Of a stretch of 64,000 nt of DNA, positions 35,534-44,620 are shown one piece after another (position 1 is the stretch's first letter; each line of letters begins with the position of its first letter). Source of the stretch: CAZKBP01 sp964551015. Lineage in GTDB: Bacteria > Bacteroidota > Bacteroidia > Cytophagales > Microscillaceae. The stretch covers positions 1 to 64,000 of the forward strand of contig CAZKBP010000015.1 in the NCBI GenBank assembly GCA_964551015.1. Direction: 5' to 3'. The notes below the pieces were generated by a model, which saw only the letters and a program-made list of their open reading frames with translations, did no database searches and had not been told where the DNA came from. The position numbers and the translations under genes were made by a program.

Positions 35534-36082
35534 TTACCACACGCGATTTCCTTGCTTGATAAAATGCCCGAGATGTGTCGCTTGCCCTTGAGAGGGGGCA
35601 GATAAATATTTTTCCAAAGCAAAGCGATTAGAGCTAAAAGCAAGTTCTTCCCAAGGAATTTGTTCAGGTGAAAATAGCCGAATTTCACTACTCTCATCAT
35701 TAATCTGAAAATCATCTGTTATTATCTCTGCTAGGAAATGCAGCATCACTTGATTGACATGTACCACACTATAAACAGAATGGAGACGAACAATTTCTAC
35801 TTCGGCATGGGTTTCCTCTCTGGTTTCTCTCTTAGCTCCTTCTTCTGCGGTTTCATGGAGCTCCATAAAGCCCGCCGGTAAATTCCAATATCCTTTTCTA
35901 GGAGAAATGGCTCGGCGACAGAGTAAAATCTTGCCCGCTTGCACGGCCAAACAACCTACCACGATTTTAGGATTTTGATAGTGAATCTTATTACATCCCA
36001 GACAAATATAACGTGCAACGTGCTCATTTTCTGGAATAGTATAGCGAAGCTGTGAAGATCCACAATGGCTACAGTAGTTCAT
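35534..36082 (-). CDS. Nudix hydrolase with N-terminal zinc ribbon (NudC/YjaD-like arrangement)
   Basis: A 182-residue pyrophosphohydrolase. The N-terminal zinc ribbon has two CxxC pairs (CSHCGSSQLRY and ICLGCNKIHYQNPK). The Nudix box is complete: GFMELHETAEEGAKRETREETHAEV contains the GX5EX7REUXEEXGU pattern with the REEXEE-like acidic helix. The zinc ribbon plus HYQNPK is shared with NAD/NADH pyrophosphatases and some ADP-ribose hydrolases, but the protein is shorter than NudC and lacks its N-terminal domain. The substrate is therefore a nucleoside-diphosphate derivative of unknown identity. Confidence 0.88.
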   Translation of the reverse strand: MNYCSHCGSSQLRYTIPENEHVARYICLGCNKIHYQNPKIVVGCLAVQAGKILLCRRAISPRKGYWNLPAGFMELHETAEEGAKRETREETHAEVEIVRLHSVYSVVHVNQVMLHFLAEIITDDFQINDESSEIRLFSPEQIPWEELAFSSNRFALEKYLSAPSQGQATHLGHFIKQGNRVW

Positions 36083-36129
36083 ATAGCGATTTATGGTTAT
36101 ATCGTCTTTTAGGTTCTAATTCAACCCAT

Positions 36130-36166
36130 AAAAAAACCTTGTGATGTATTATTCACCACAAGGTTT
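36130..36166 (-). terminator. clpC terminator
   Basis: On the minus strand AACCTTGTG and CACAAGGTT form a perfect 9-bp stem (13-base loop) followed by six T. It is about 20 bases past the clpC stop codon. Confidence 0.88.
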
Positions 36167-36186
36167 CTGAAATAAAAATTCTATGA

Positions 36187-38718
36187 CTAGTTATTAGAGC
36201 TTTCTGTTTCTTCCTTAGGAGCTTTCTTTAAAGTGAGGGTCAGTAATTCGCCTTCACCGCTGTAATCAGCCATGATGGTATCTCCTTCTTGGATTTCTCC
36301 TTTCAGAATTTCCTCAGCGACTGGATCTTCCAAATATTTTTGGATGGCTCGGTTTAGAGGTCTTGCTCCATATTGTGGGTCATAACCTTTTTCGCTTAGG
36401 AAGTCCTTTGCCTGATCGGTAAGCTCTACATTGTAACCCAAAGTACTGATTCGGGCAAAGACTTTTTCTAGCATCAGATCGATAATTTCGTGTAGATGCT
36501 CTCTCTGTAAAGAGTTGAAGACGATGATATCATCCAATCGGTTGATAAATTCGGGTGAGAAAGCCTTTTTGAGTGCGTTCTGAATGGTGCTTTTCATCAG
36601 TTCGTCTTGACTTTGCTCACGAGCTTTGGTGGCGAAACCAACTCCTGCTCCGAAGTCTTTCAAATCTCTCACTCCAATGTTAGAGGTCATAATCACGATG
36701 GTATTTTTGAAATCTACCCTTCTACCCAGACCATCTGTCAGGATACCATCATCTAAGACTTGGAGGAGAATATTGAAGACATCAGGGTGTGCTTTCTCGA
36801 TCTCATCTAGTAGTACGACGCTGTAGGGTTTACGGCGAATTTTTTCGGTCAATTGCCCGCCTTCTTCGTAACCCACGTAACCAGGAGGCGCTCCCACGAG
36901 GCGAGACACGGAGAATTTCTCCATATACTCACTCATATCGATTCTCACCAAGGCATCTTCCTTATCAAAGAGATAGGAGGCTAGGGCTTTGGCTAGCTCC
37001 GTTTTACCCACTCCAGTTGGCCCTAAGAAAATGAAGGAACCAATGGGCCTCTTGGGGTCTTTCAGACCTACACGGGTACGTTGGATCGCCTTCACTAATT
37101 TAGCCACTGCTTCATCTTGACCCACCACTCTGTCTTTGAGTTTATCACCCATGTTGAGGATTTTGACACTCTCTTTCTGAGCGATTCGGGTGGCAGGTAC
37201 GCCTGTCATCATACCAATTACTTCGGCTACATTTTCTTCGTTGACCTCGTAGCGTTTTTTCTTGGTTTCTTCCTCCCAATCAATTTTCGCTTGTTCTAGT
37301 TCTTCAAGCAAACGCTTTTCTTTATCGCGCAATTGCGCTGCCTCTTCGTAGCGTTGGCTTCTGACCACGCGATTTTTTTCCTTTTTAATGTCTTCAATTT
37401 TGTCTTCTAAGTCAAGAATTTCCTTAGGGACGTGAATATTGCTGATATGCACACGTGCTCCGGCCTCGTCCATTACATCAATGGCCTTATCGGGGAGGAA
37501 GCGGTCGCTGATATATCGGTCTGATAGTTTTACACAAGCTTCAAGCGCTTCTTTCGTGTAATTAACGTGGTGATGATCCTCGTATTTGTCTTTGATATTC
37601 TCGAGGATTTCGAGGGTTTCTTCAGGGCTGGTAGCATCTACCATGACGACCTGAAAACGACGTGCCAAAGCTCCATCCTTTTCAATATACTGGCGATACT
37701 CGTCTAGAGTGGTAGCACCAATACATTGTATATCACCGCGGGCGAGTGCAGGTTTGAACATATTAGAGGCGTCCAGCGAACCAGAAGCGCCACCTGCGCC
37801 CACGATAGTGTGTAGCTCATCGATGAAGAGAATGACCTCGGGTGATTTTTCCAATTCGTTCATCACGGCCTTCATTCTTTCCTCAAATTGGCCTCGGTAC
37901 TTGGTTCCCGCTACCAGAGAGGCAAGGTCTAGTGTAACTACTCTTTTTCCGAAGAGTACGCGTGATACTTTCTTCTGTACGATCTTGAGAGCTAAGCCCT
38001 CAGCGATAGCCGTTTTACCAACACCCGGTTCACCAATAAGGATAGGGTTGTTTTTCTTGCGGCGACTTAATATTTGTGCCACGCGCTCGATTTCTTTTTC
38101 TCTTCCCACGATGGGGTCGAGCTTACCCATTTCGGCGAGTTTAGTTAAATCCCTGCCGAAGTTATCGAGTACCGGGGTTCTTGATTTTTCTGATCCTTTC
38201 ATAGATTCTTGTCTTCCGCCACTAAACATTCTAGAGCTATCTTCATCGCCGTCGTCTGCATCAGTAGAATCAACAGGATGGTTGATTCGGTATTCTAGTT
38301 GATCGCGTACGATCTCGTAGTTGATATCAAACTTATTCAAGATTTGGGTGGCGATGTTATCTTCATCTCGGAGGATAGATAGCAAGAGGTGCTCAGTGCC
38401 TATTAATTGACTTTTGAATATCTTAGCTTCTAAGTAAGTGATTTTTAGCACTTTTTCTGACTGTCGAGTCAAAGGAATATTGGCTAGGTTTTTTACGTTG
38501 TTGGTTGCGCTGCTTTTGGTAGCTTGCTCGATGGAAGCTCGCAGTTCATCTAGAGAGATTCCTAATTTTTTCAACAAACTAACGGCAACCCCTTCTCCCT
38601 CACGAATCATCCCTAGCAGAAGGTGTTCTGTACCGATGTAATCGTGTCCTAGTCGCAAAGCTTCTTCCCGGCTTAGTGAAATTACTTCTTTTACTCTATT
38701 AGAAAATTTTGCTTCCAT
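36187..38718 (-). CDS. clpC: ClpC-type AAA+ unfoldase (ATP-dependent Clp protease ATP-binding subunit)
   Basis: An 843-residue double-ring Hsp100 protein that works with ClpP. Two N-terminal Clp repeats (residues 1-150; IGTEHLLLGMIREGEG and IGTEHLLLSILRDEDN) precede AAA1 with Walker A GEPGVGKT and Walker B VILFIDELHT. The middle domain has a UVR motif (QRYEEAAQLRDKEKRLLEEL), which marks ClpC rather than ClpB, and AAA2 has GPTGVGKTELAKALA and VVLLDEIEKAH. The UVR segment suits an arginine-phosphate/adaptor-dependent system as in ClpC of Gram-positives. A terminator follows immediately. The upstream neighbour is the WbqC-like gene. Confidence 0.97.
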   Translation of the reverse strand: MEAKFSNRVKEVISLSREEALRLGHDYIGTEHLLLGMIREGEGVAVSLLKKLGISLDELRASIEQATKSSATNNVKNLANIPLTRQSEKVLKITYLEAKIFKSQLIGTEHLLLSILRDEDNIATQILNKFDINYEIVRDQLEYRINHPVDSTDADDGDEDSSRMFSGGRQESMKGSEKSRTPVLDNFGRDLTKLAEMGKLDPIVGREKEIERVAQILSRRKKNNPILIGEPGVGKTAIAEGLALKIVQKKVSRVLFGKRVVTLDLASLVAGTKYRGQFEERMKAVMNELEKSPEVILFIDELHTIVGAGGASGSLDASNMFKPALARGDIQCIGATTLDEYRQYIEKDGALARRFQVVMVDATSPEETLEILENIKDKYEDHHHVNYTKEALEACVKLSDRYISDRFLPDKAIDVMDEAGARVHISNIHVPKEILDLEDKIEDIKKEKNRVVRSQRYEEAAQLRDKEKRLLEELEQAKIDWEEETKKKRYEVNEENVAEVIGMMTGVPATRIAQKESVKILNMGDKLKDRVVGQDEAVAKLVKAIQRTRVGLKDPKRPIGSFIFLGPTGVGKTELAKALASYLFDKEDALVRIDMSEYMEKFSVSRLVGAPPGYVGYEEGGQLTEKIRRKPYSVVLLDEIEKAHPDVFNILLQVLDDGILTDGLGRRVDFKNTIVIMTSNIGVRDLKDFGAGVGFATKAREQSQDELMKSTIQNALKKAFSPEFINRLDDIIVFNSLQREHLHEIIDLMLEKVFARISTLGYNVELTDQAKDFLSEKGYDPQYGARPLNRAIQKYLEDPVAEEILKGEIQEGDTIMADYSGEGELLTLTLKKAPKEETESSNN

Positions 38719-38832
38719 AATTAATTTAGGGGGTGTTTAGAAAAGTCCTATATGCTTTGCCATGTGGTTCTGTACTTCAAAAATGAGAGCCATTTAACCC
38801 TTAGATGTCCACACTCTGTTTATTAACAAAAC

Positions 38833-39507
38833 TTAGGAAGAACTTGTTGCAAAACTTTCTTCCTGCGCTTTTTTCAGGAAGTAGGATGCATTGGGTCCTT
38901 CACAAAATATCAGGTCAATGACACTCAAATTGGCGACAAAACCTTTGCCAAACACCTGTGTATAGGTTGGTATGACAAATCGTCTTTGCCTATCTGATCT
39001 TTTCTTCGGATGAAGTGTGGATCTGAGATCCTCATAATCCGTTTTATTCTCCATATACGCACGTGATAACTCCCAGTGAGGCTTTATATTCAGTATTCTG
39101 AGACAGATTGTCAGGATATCTAGATTAAACTGCCATAGATATCTATATTCCTTGGAGAAAAAGGGTTTGAAAGAGTCGATATAGTGTTCGAAAAATGGAG
39201 ATTTTCCATAAGCAGAGCAGATTGCTCGCCAGTGTGTCCGCATCCATTTTTGGCGATGATCTATCCTTACCTCGTTCATTTTCTCTTTCTTTCCCGAAAT
39301 TTTCTGTACGGGTACACTTAAAGTCTGCACCCCATCGGCGGTCAAAATCTCTGCGCGATTACGATAACTTTGCTTTTCGTAATGCTCATGAATATCTATG
39401 TAAGATTTTTCCCAGTTGAGAAGACAGATCAAATACTCGAGATTTGGAAGATACGGTAGACTCAGAATACATGCTTTCTCACCACCTGCGTTTTCACTTT
39501 TCCTCAT
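38833..39507 (-). CDS. WbqC family protein
   Basis: A 224-residue protein of the WbqC-like family. It contains LPYLPNLEYLICLLNWEKSY near the N terminus, LSVPVQK and KWMRTHWRAICSAYGKSPFFEHY, the conserved family text, and a C-terminal YFLKKAQEE. Members sit in polysaccharide and sugar-modification loci. Their exact reaction is unsettled, although an acyl or aminotransferase-like role on sugar nucleotides has been suggested. It lies 114 bases upstream of clpC on the same strand, possibly transcribed with it. Confidence 0.85.
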   Translation of the reverse strand: MRKSENAGGEKACILSLPYLPNLEYLICLLNWEKSYIDIHEHYEKQSYRNRAEILTADGVQTLSVPVQKISGKKEKMNEVRIDHRQKWMRTHWRAICSAYGKSPFFEHYIDSFKPFFSKEYRYLWQFNLDILTICLRILNIKPHWELSRAYMENKTDYEDLRSTLHPKKRSDRQRRFVIPTYTQVFGKGFVANLSVIDLIFCEGPNASYFLKKAQEESFATSSS

Positions 39508-39729
39508 TCTCTAATTTCTCTAAATATATGTCTAAGAATTTATATATGCAAAAATATACTAGGTTTTCCCAAAATTTGCTCAATCGGACGGAAAAGCATG
39601 ATTTCGGCTAAAAAAATTAGCTCTTTGGGGATGGCGCACTAATGCTCTTTTACCCAGCTTGCTTCACGAACAAACCAGACACCCTGACCTGAATGATTCT
39701 GTTTTTTTGATAAACTTTATAAGCTAAAA

Positions 39730-40359
39730 TTATACTAGAAAAGGGGCTAAATCTCCTATACCTTCTCTAAGAATGGAGAATTCTCCTTGGGTGGAATCTA
39801 CCACGGTGGAAGCAATGTTTTTTCCATAACCTCCATCGATAACAATATCTACTAGCTTGTGATAATCGTCATAGATCAGGCTGGGGTCGGTGGCATATTC
39901 CAACACTTCATCTTCGGCGTGGATAGAGGTGGTGATGATCGGATTTCCTAATTCTTGGACGATACTTCTTGGAATCAAGTGATGGGGAATCCGGATTCCT
40001 ACTGTTTTTTTGTTGGTATCGAGTATCTTTGGCACTTTATTACTGGCTTGGAGAATAAAAGTAAAAGGGCCAGGCAAAGCCTTTTTCATTACTTTAAAAA
40101 CAGGAGTGTCTACCTTGGCGTATTCGGAAATATGACTTAAATCGTAGCAAATAAAAGAGAGGTTGGCCTTCTTGGGGTTCATGTTTTTAATCTGGCAGAC
40201 TTTTTCCACGGCTTTTTGGTTATGAATATCGCAACCTAAGCCATAGATCGTGTCGGTTGGGTAAATCACCACCCCTCCCTCCTTCAAACATTCTACTACT
40301 TTTGAGATTTTACGAGGTTCAGGAGTTTCGGGATGAATCTTGAGGAGCATAGCAGTCAT
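39730..40359 (-). CDS. Sua5/YciO/YrdC family L-threonylcarbamoyladenylate synthase
   Basis: A 209-residue protein with the dsRNA-binding-like YrdC fold. VIYPTDTIYGLGCDI (ATP/threonine loop), KANLSFICYDLSHISEYAKV, LPGPFTFILQAS and GIRIPHH are the family signatures. It should make threonylcarbamoyl-AMP for the t6A37 modification of ANN-decoding tRNAs. The Sua5 C-terminal domain is absent, so it is a single-domain TsaC/YciO-like protein; the paralogue YciO has weaker activity, so the exact role is uncertain. An alternative ATG three codons in is possible. Confidence 0.88.
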   Translation of the reverse strand: MTAMLLKIHPETPEPRKISKVVECLKEGGVVIYPTDTIYGLGCDIHNQKAVEKVCQIKNMNPKKANLSFICYDLSHISEYAKVDTPVFKVMKKALPGPFTFILQASNKVPKILDTNKKTVGIRIPHHLIPRSIVQELGNPIITTSIHAEDEVLEYATDPSLIYDDYHKLVDIVIDGGYGKNIASTVVDSTQGEFSILREGIGDLAPFLV

Positions 40360-40536
40360 AAGCTAAAGATCTGTTTAAAGATGAAACCATAAGTCAAACG
40401 GAAAAGAATTGCTAATCGAGGCGCATTCTCGAATGATTAAAATTTAAAATGAAAAGTAAAGTAGGCATTAATTTTTAATCAAAAAACTTTCGTAATCAAT
40501 ATCCACCTTGGATTTTGACCTAATGCTGTATTTTGT

Positions 40537-41574
40537 ATGAAATTAAACTCAAAAGAGGTTCTATTCGGGGGGATTCTCCTGATTTCATTTGTATTGGCAT
40601 CTGTATTTTTTTATGGATACCAGATGCTGAGCACTCCTAACTTACAAGTAGAGAAAAAGGATACTTACCTCTACATCCCGAAGGAGGCTAGTTTTCAGAC
40701 GGTCTTGGACTCACTCACGGAGCGTAAAATTTTGCACGATCCGGTTTCTTTCGCCTTTTTATCCAAGTTGCTGAAATATCAGCAGAACGTGCGCCCCGGG
40801 CGTTATCTCATTCACAAGAACATGAATAACCTAGCAGCCGTTCGTACTTTGCGGTCAGGAATGCAAGTTCCGGTGCAGGTTACCTTCAATAATATTCGCT
40901 TACAAAAGGATTTTACGGCGAAAATAGCCTCTTATCTGAATTTTTCCCAAAGTGAGTTAGATAGTTTACTCGACCAGCCTGCTTATGTCCAGCAATTTGG
41001 CTTTGACACCACCAACGTCCTATCTATGTTCATTCCCAATACGTATGAAGTTTACTGGACTACTTCTGCCGACCAATTTGTAAAAAAAATGCACCAAGAA
41101 TACGAAAAATTCTGGAACGACCCACGGCGCAAGCGAGCACAGCGTTTAGAATTAAAACCCCAAGAAGTGGCTGTCTTGGCCTCCATTGTACAAGCCGAGA
41201 CAAATAAAGCCGCAGAAAAACCCAGAATCGCCGGAGTATATCTCAACCGACTGAGGAAGGAAATGACTTTGGACGCAGACCCAACTTTGGTCTACGCCCT
41301 TGGAGATTTTGGAATACGTCGTGTACTAGACCGACACAAGCAAATTGACTCTCCTTACAATACTTATCAGAATTTGGGCTTACCTCCCGGGCCAATCAAT
41401 ATGCCTTCCCCAGAATCTATAGATGCAGTGCTAAAGTATGAAGATCACGATTTTTTGTATTTCTGTGCGAAGGAAGACTTTTCTGGGTATCATAATTTTG
41501 CCAAGACTTACAACGAACACCTCAAAAATGCCCGTTTGCTACACGCGGCCTTGAACCAGAGAGGAATTCGCTAG
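40537..41574 (+). CDS. mltG: Endolytic murein transglycosylase MltG
   Basis: A 345-residue membrane-anchored lytic transglycosylase that cuts nascent glycan strands of peptidoglycan, ending synthesis. One N-terminal transmembrane segment (residues about 8-29) is followed by a LysM-like domain (YLYIPKEASFQTVLDSLTE) and the YceG catalytic domain with VLASIVQAETNKAAEKP, holding the catalytic Glu, plus LDADPTLVYALGD and LPPGPINMPS. Family length is typical. A TATTTTG-like string ends right at the ATG. The stop overlaps the convergent YceI-like gene (shared CTAG). Confidence 0.95.
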   Translation: MKLNSKEVLFGGILLISFVLASVFFYGYQMLSTPNLQVEKKDTYLYIPKEASFQTVLDSLTERKILHDPVSFAFLSKLLKYQQNVRPGRYLIHKNMNNLAAVRTLRSGMQVPVQVTFNNIRLQKDFTAKIASYLNFSQSELDSLLDQPAYVQQFGFDTTNVLSMFIPNTYEVYWTTSADQFVKKMHQEYEKFWNDPRRKRAQRLELKPQEVAVLASIVQAETNKAAEKPRIAGVYLNRLRKEMTLDADPTLVYALGDFGIRRVLDRHKQIDSPYNTYQNLGLPPGPINMPSPESIDAVLKYEDHDFLYFCAKEDFSGYHNFAKTYNEHLKNARLLHAALNQRGIR

Positions 41575-42161
41575 TCATCCTCCTTCACCGATTCTTTGGT
41601 GGCAAGAGATTCAGGAGAGGTGTAAGCAAGCTCCATACTGACAATAATTTCGTCTTTCTCGTGGGTAAAGAATTCCATGGGAATATTCATCCCGTAGTCA
41701 TTAGCACGAATGCTAAATTCAGAATAGACCTGAATCTGACCCTCGGTAACCTGTACCGTGGCCGGGAGGGTTGTTCTGAGCGACTTCCCGTGCATTTCTA
41801 AGATGCCATCTACAATCAGGTGCTGTGGCTCAGTGGAAGTCAGGTCAATAGAGTCTTTAATTTTACCCACGAAAGTTGTCTTAGGAAATTGATCTACTTC
41901 CATGTAGACTTTTTTGAATTGGTCCTCTATAATCGGATTGTCAAATTGAAAAGAGGATACGGGAATGCTAAAAATCACACCTCCCGCATTAAGGTCAAAG
42001 GTCGAGTAAGCTTCTTGTGTTTGAGCTGAGGCGGGGCCAAAACTCAAATCCATAGAGAGTGCTACTTTACCATCACGTGCCAAATAAACCGAACTAGGAT
42101 CTAACGTCAAGACCCCATTGGTTAATAAAGATAAATAAATCATCCAGGATACAAGCTGCAT
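41571..42161 (-). CDS. Secreted YceI-like domain protein
   Basis: A 196-residue protein with an N-terminal signal-like stretch (MIYLSLLTNGVL). The body reads as a YceI lipocalin-like fold: AGGVIFSIPVSSFQFDN, VDQFPKTTFVGKI and HLIVDGILEMHGKSLRTTLPATVQV. YceI proteins bind isoprenoid-like lipids in the periplasm. The C-terminal region is Ser/Glu-rich. The family call is moderate, because the N-terminal part (DPSSVYLARDGKVALSMDLSFG) is divergent. It overlaps mltG tail to tail by four bases. Confidence 0.72.
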   Translation of the reverse strand: MQLVSWMIYLSLLTNGVLTLDPSSVYLARDGKVALSMDLSFGPASAQTQEAYSTFDLNAGGVIFSIPVSSFQFDNPIIEDQFKKVYMEVDQFPKTTFVGKIKDSIDLTSTEPQHLIVDGILEMHGKSLRTTLPATVQVTEGQIQVYSEFSIRANDYGMNIPMEFFTHEKDEIIVSMELAYTSPESLATKESVKEDD

Positions 42162-42418
42162 CTTCTTGGTAAATTTTAGGGTTTAGTATCTTTTTATAAT
42201 CGTTAAAAGATTCAACGTGAAAACCCCAAAAGAGTCTCTCGATTTCTATTCACAAAGCTCAGATTAAGGCAGACATGTAAGTTTCAATCGCTCTTTATGC
42301 CTCAGTGAACCGTGGGCAGGGACGGGCATGGATTAGCCAATCAAAAAAGGTATTATTTAGGCTCCTACCAGCTAATTTTTGGGCGGAGGCTGAATACCGA
42401 ATACGGAAGATGATTCCT

Positions 42419-43843
42419 CTACAGGCCAAACAAGAGGAGCGTTCTTAGGCCGAAGGAGGTAATATGGATGCCTTCTCTTCCAACTTGGCGGAGAGGCAGT
42501 TTTGCGTACGGATTTACTTGGGTGTGGAGACGATGGCCTAAGTTAAATTCAAAACCCACGCTCAGATTGACGGTGCTGAATGGATAAAGCGTATTGCCCT
42601 GTTCCTCTGTAATCGTACTGGTCAAGGGTTTAACAAGAAAGCCATTTCCGTTTAAGGCGGCCTCTTCTTTTTCTATCCTTTGGTGAAGAAATAAATAAGA
42701 GGAGAAACCTCCACCGACGAACAGATTCCATTTGCTTTTGCTAAGTAAGTAATATCTAAACTCAAATGGTAAATCCAGCAGTTCAGATTGATAATGCGTG
42801 GATTCAGTCAGAAAAACTTGCTCTCTAGCTCCAGTAGGAAAATTCACGATAAGGTCGTTAAGCTCCTGACTAAAGCTCTGGGTACGATAAGATTTCTGAT
42901 TGTAGGAAATACCAAGATTCAGGCTCCAATGCGGTCGGATAAAGTACTCAATCCATAAACCATTGTTGAAACTAAGTGTATGCTTTTCGGCCACGGGAAT
43001 CAAGTCAAGCTCAGGAGCGATACTGGCTCCCACTCGTATACGGTGCAACCCTTGCAAGGCAAGGGGAGGAGGTTCGGCGGTATATTCTGTGGGAGGTACA
43101 TAGGGCATCAGCTCGTCCGTATCCAGCCGTGATGGTAGTGCTACCCAAGAGGTAATGGGGGTCGGAGTTAATAGCTTAAGGGTGGATGATGCACGTGCAG
43201 ACCAGGCGATGGTTTGCTGAGCATTTTGTGCAGGTGGAATGGGCTTCTGCTCTGTGGGTAGACTCGGGTTCGACCTTGGGTCGAGACTTAGGCGGTTATT
43301 TTCTTGCTCTTCGTCAGAATTTGTAGAACGATTAAGACTCGGAGGGAGGGCTTCTTTCGCAGCTTTATTTTTAGCTGGTATTTGATCTTTTTGCCAATGG
43401 CCTAATGGCCTCTCTGCCTGTGGAATGTGAGTTGATACTTGACTTGGTTCGGCTTCTGTAAGCTTAGAATTCAGAGTTGTATCAGATTCAGAAGATGCTT
43501 CTGAGGTGATTGAAATCAAAGTGTCTTGCGGTGAGGCAAGAGAAGAAGCGGGAGCAGAAGAACTGTCTAATGGGTTCGAGTGGGCAAGCGTATTCCTACC
43601 GTCTGATATGTTTGATGGTTGTGGAATATACCACCAATACACACCGAAGAACAAAGCCATCGTGGAAAGCCCTGTTGCCAACCACTTCAGGGGTGTCATA
43701 GAAAAGCCTCCGGTAGGAGGATGCTGGTCTAGCTTGGCCTGCATGGCCTCCCAAGCCTCTTCTTCAAAAACCGGACTGAGATCGCTCAGTTTTTGACGGA
43801 CAAAATCGTCAAATTCTTTATTTTCGTCTTCTTGCTCCAACAT
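42419..43843 (-). CDS. Anti-sigma-like membrane protein with C-terminal outer-membrane beta-barrel-like domain
   Basis: A 474-residue protein. The N-terminal cytoplasmic part (FDDFVRQKLSDLSPVFEEEAWEAMQAKL) has the FDxxV...L...VPxxxWxxM text seen in Bacteroidota anti-sigma partners. One transmembrane segment follows at about residues 52-70 (LATGLSTMALFFGVYWWYI). A Ser/Pro/Glu-rich linker (about 85-245) leads to a PorT-like beta-barrel domain (about 265-474; GASIAPELDLIPVAE, LNLGISYNQKSY, FVGGGFSSYLF). Its ATG directly abuts the stop of the ECF sigma gene, so the pair is co-expressed. The barrel in the same chain as an inner-membrane helix is odd; it may be tethered only. Confidence 0.75.
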   Translation of the reverse strand: MLEQEDENKEFDDFVRQKLSDLSPVFEEEAWEAMQAKLDQHPPTGGFSMTPLKWLATGLSTMALFFGVYWWYIPQPSNISDGRNTLAHSNPLDSSSAPASSLASPQDTLISITSEASSESDTTLNSKLTEAEPSQVSTHIPQAERPLGHWQKDQIPAKNKAAKEALPPSLNRSTNSDEEQENNRLSLDPRSNPSLPTEQKPIPPAQNAQQTIAWSARASSTLKLLTPTPITSWVALPSRLDTDELMPYVPPTEYTAEPPPLALQGLHRIRVGASIAPELDLIPVAEKHTLSFNNGLWIEYFIRPHWSLNLGISYNQKSYRTQSFSQELNDLIVNFPTGAREQVFLTESTHYQSELLDLPFEFRYYLLSKSKWNLFVGGGFSSYLFLHQRIEKEEAALNGNGFLVKPLTSTITEEQGNTLYPFSTVNLSVGFEFNLGHRLHTQVNPYAKLPLRQVGREGIHITSFGLRTLLLFGL

Positions 43844-44389
43844 TTAGCATTGTAGATTTTGAAACATCCTTTTAAGGTGTTTTCTGGCTTTGGCCAAATT
43901 AGATTTGGATGTACCCACGTGAATTCCTAGTTGTTCAGCGATTTCCTCGTGCTTGTACCCCTCGATCACGTAAAGGTTAAAAACCAAACGGTAAGAAGGT
44001 GGCAATTCTTGGACGAGGTTGAGAATTTCCTGCGCCGAAATTTCATCCAACACATTAGCTTCTTCTTTGACTTGGTATGCTTTGTCTACTTCTACGTGTT
44101 GCAAAGCGCGTTTTCGTTTTCGGTAGTAATCAATGCAAGTGTTAATCATAATTCTTCTCAACCACATCTGAAAGGGTTTGGCTCGGTCGTAGGCATGCAG
44201 TTTCGTAAATACTTTTAAAAAGCCATCGTTTAAAATTTCTTGGGCTTCCTCCTTATCAGCAGCGTAGCGCAGACAGATGCTCATAGCATAGCTGTAAAAA
44301 TGCTGGTAAAGCATTTTTTGGCTATGTCGATCACCTTGACTACAAGCATCGATTAGCTCCGCCAAATTATTGTTGAAGGAAGGGTTCAC
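43844..44389 (-). CDS. ECF RNA polymerase sigma factor
   Basis: A 181-residue sigma-70 family protein of the extracytoplasmic-function type. Region 2 is LYQHFYSYAMSICLRYAADKEEAQEILNDGFLKVF, and region 4 is LPPSYRLVFNLYVIEGYKHEEIAEQL followed by GTSKSNLAKARKHLK, the -35 recognition helix. The start is GTG at 44387-44389; the codon just upstream is TGA and no nearby ATG is available. The gene abuts the anti-sigma-like gene with no gap, the standard ECF/anti-sigma arrangement in Bacteroidota. The inducing signal is unknown. Confidence 0.93.
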   Translation of the reverse strand: MNPSFNNNLAELIDACSQGDRHSQKMLYQHFYSYAMSICLRYAADKEEAQEILNDGFLKVFTKLHAYDRAKPFQMWLRRIMINTCIDYYRKRKRALQHVEVDKAYQVKEEANVLDEISAQEILNLVQELPPSYRLVFNLYVIEGYKHEEIAEQLGIHVGTSKSNLAKARKHLKRMFQNLQC

Positions 44390-44620
44390 TCAATTGATTT
44401 TTAAGCATTCACGAATAATATTTCTAAACAGTTGCCTGTCTTCCTTGATATTTTTATTTAAAAAAATCAGGCAACGAAAGGCAATTTTTGAGCGTGTTAT
44501 TGTCTGAAGTTGAAAGTGATATGTCCTTCTCAGCCCATTCATAACCTACCTGGTTGTGAAACGAAGCCACAGAAGAGGTGCCATAGACCCAAATAACTCC
44601 AATATCAAATTCCAAATCAT

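Noticed and set aside
37709..38302. 197-codon plus-strand open frame inside clpC
   Set aside because: Ser/Pro-rich antisense shadow of the conserved AAA1 region of ClpC; no start context or family match.
40529..40535. TATTTTG string directly before the mltG ATG as a promoter
   Set aside because: It has one base too few for TAnnTTTG and would place the transcription start inside the gene.
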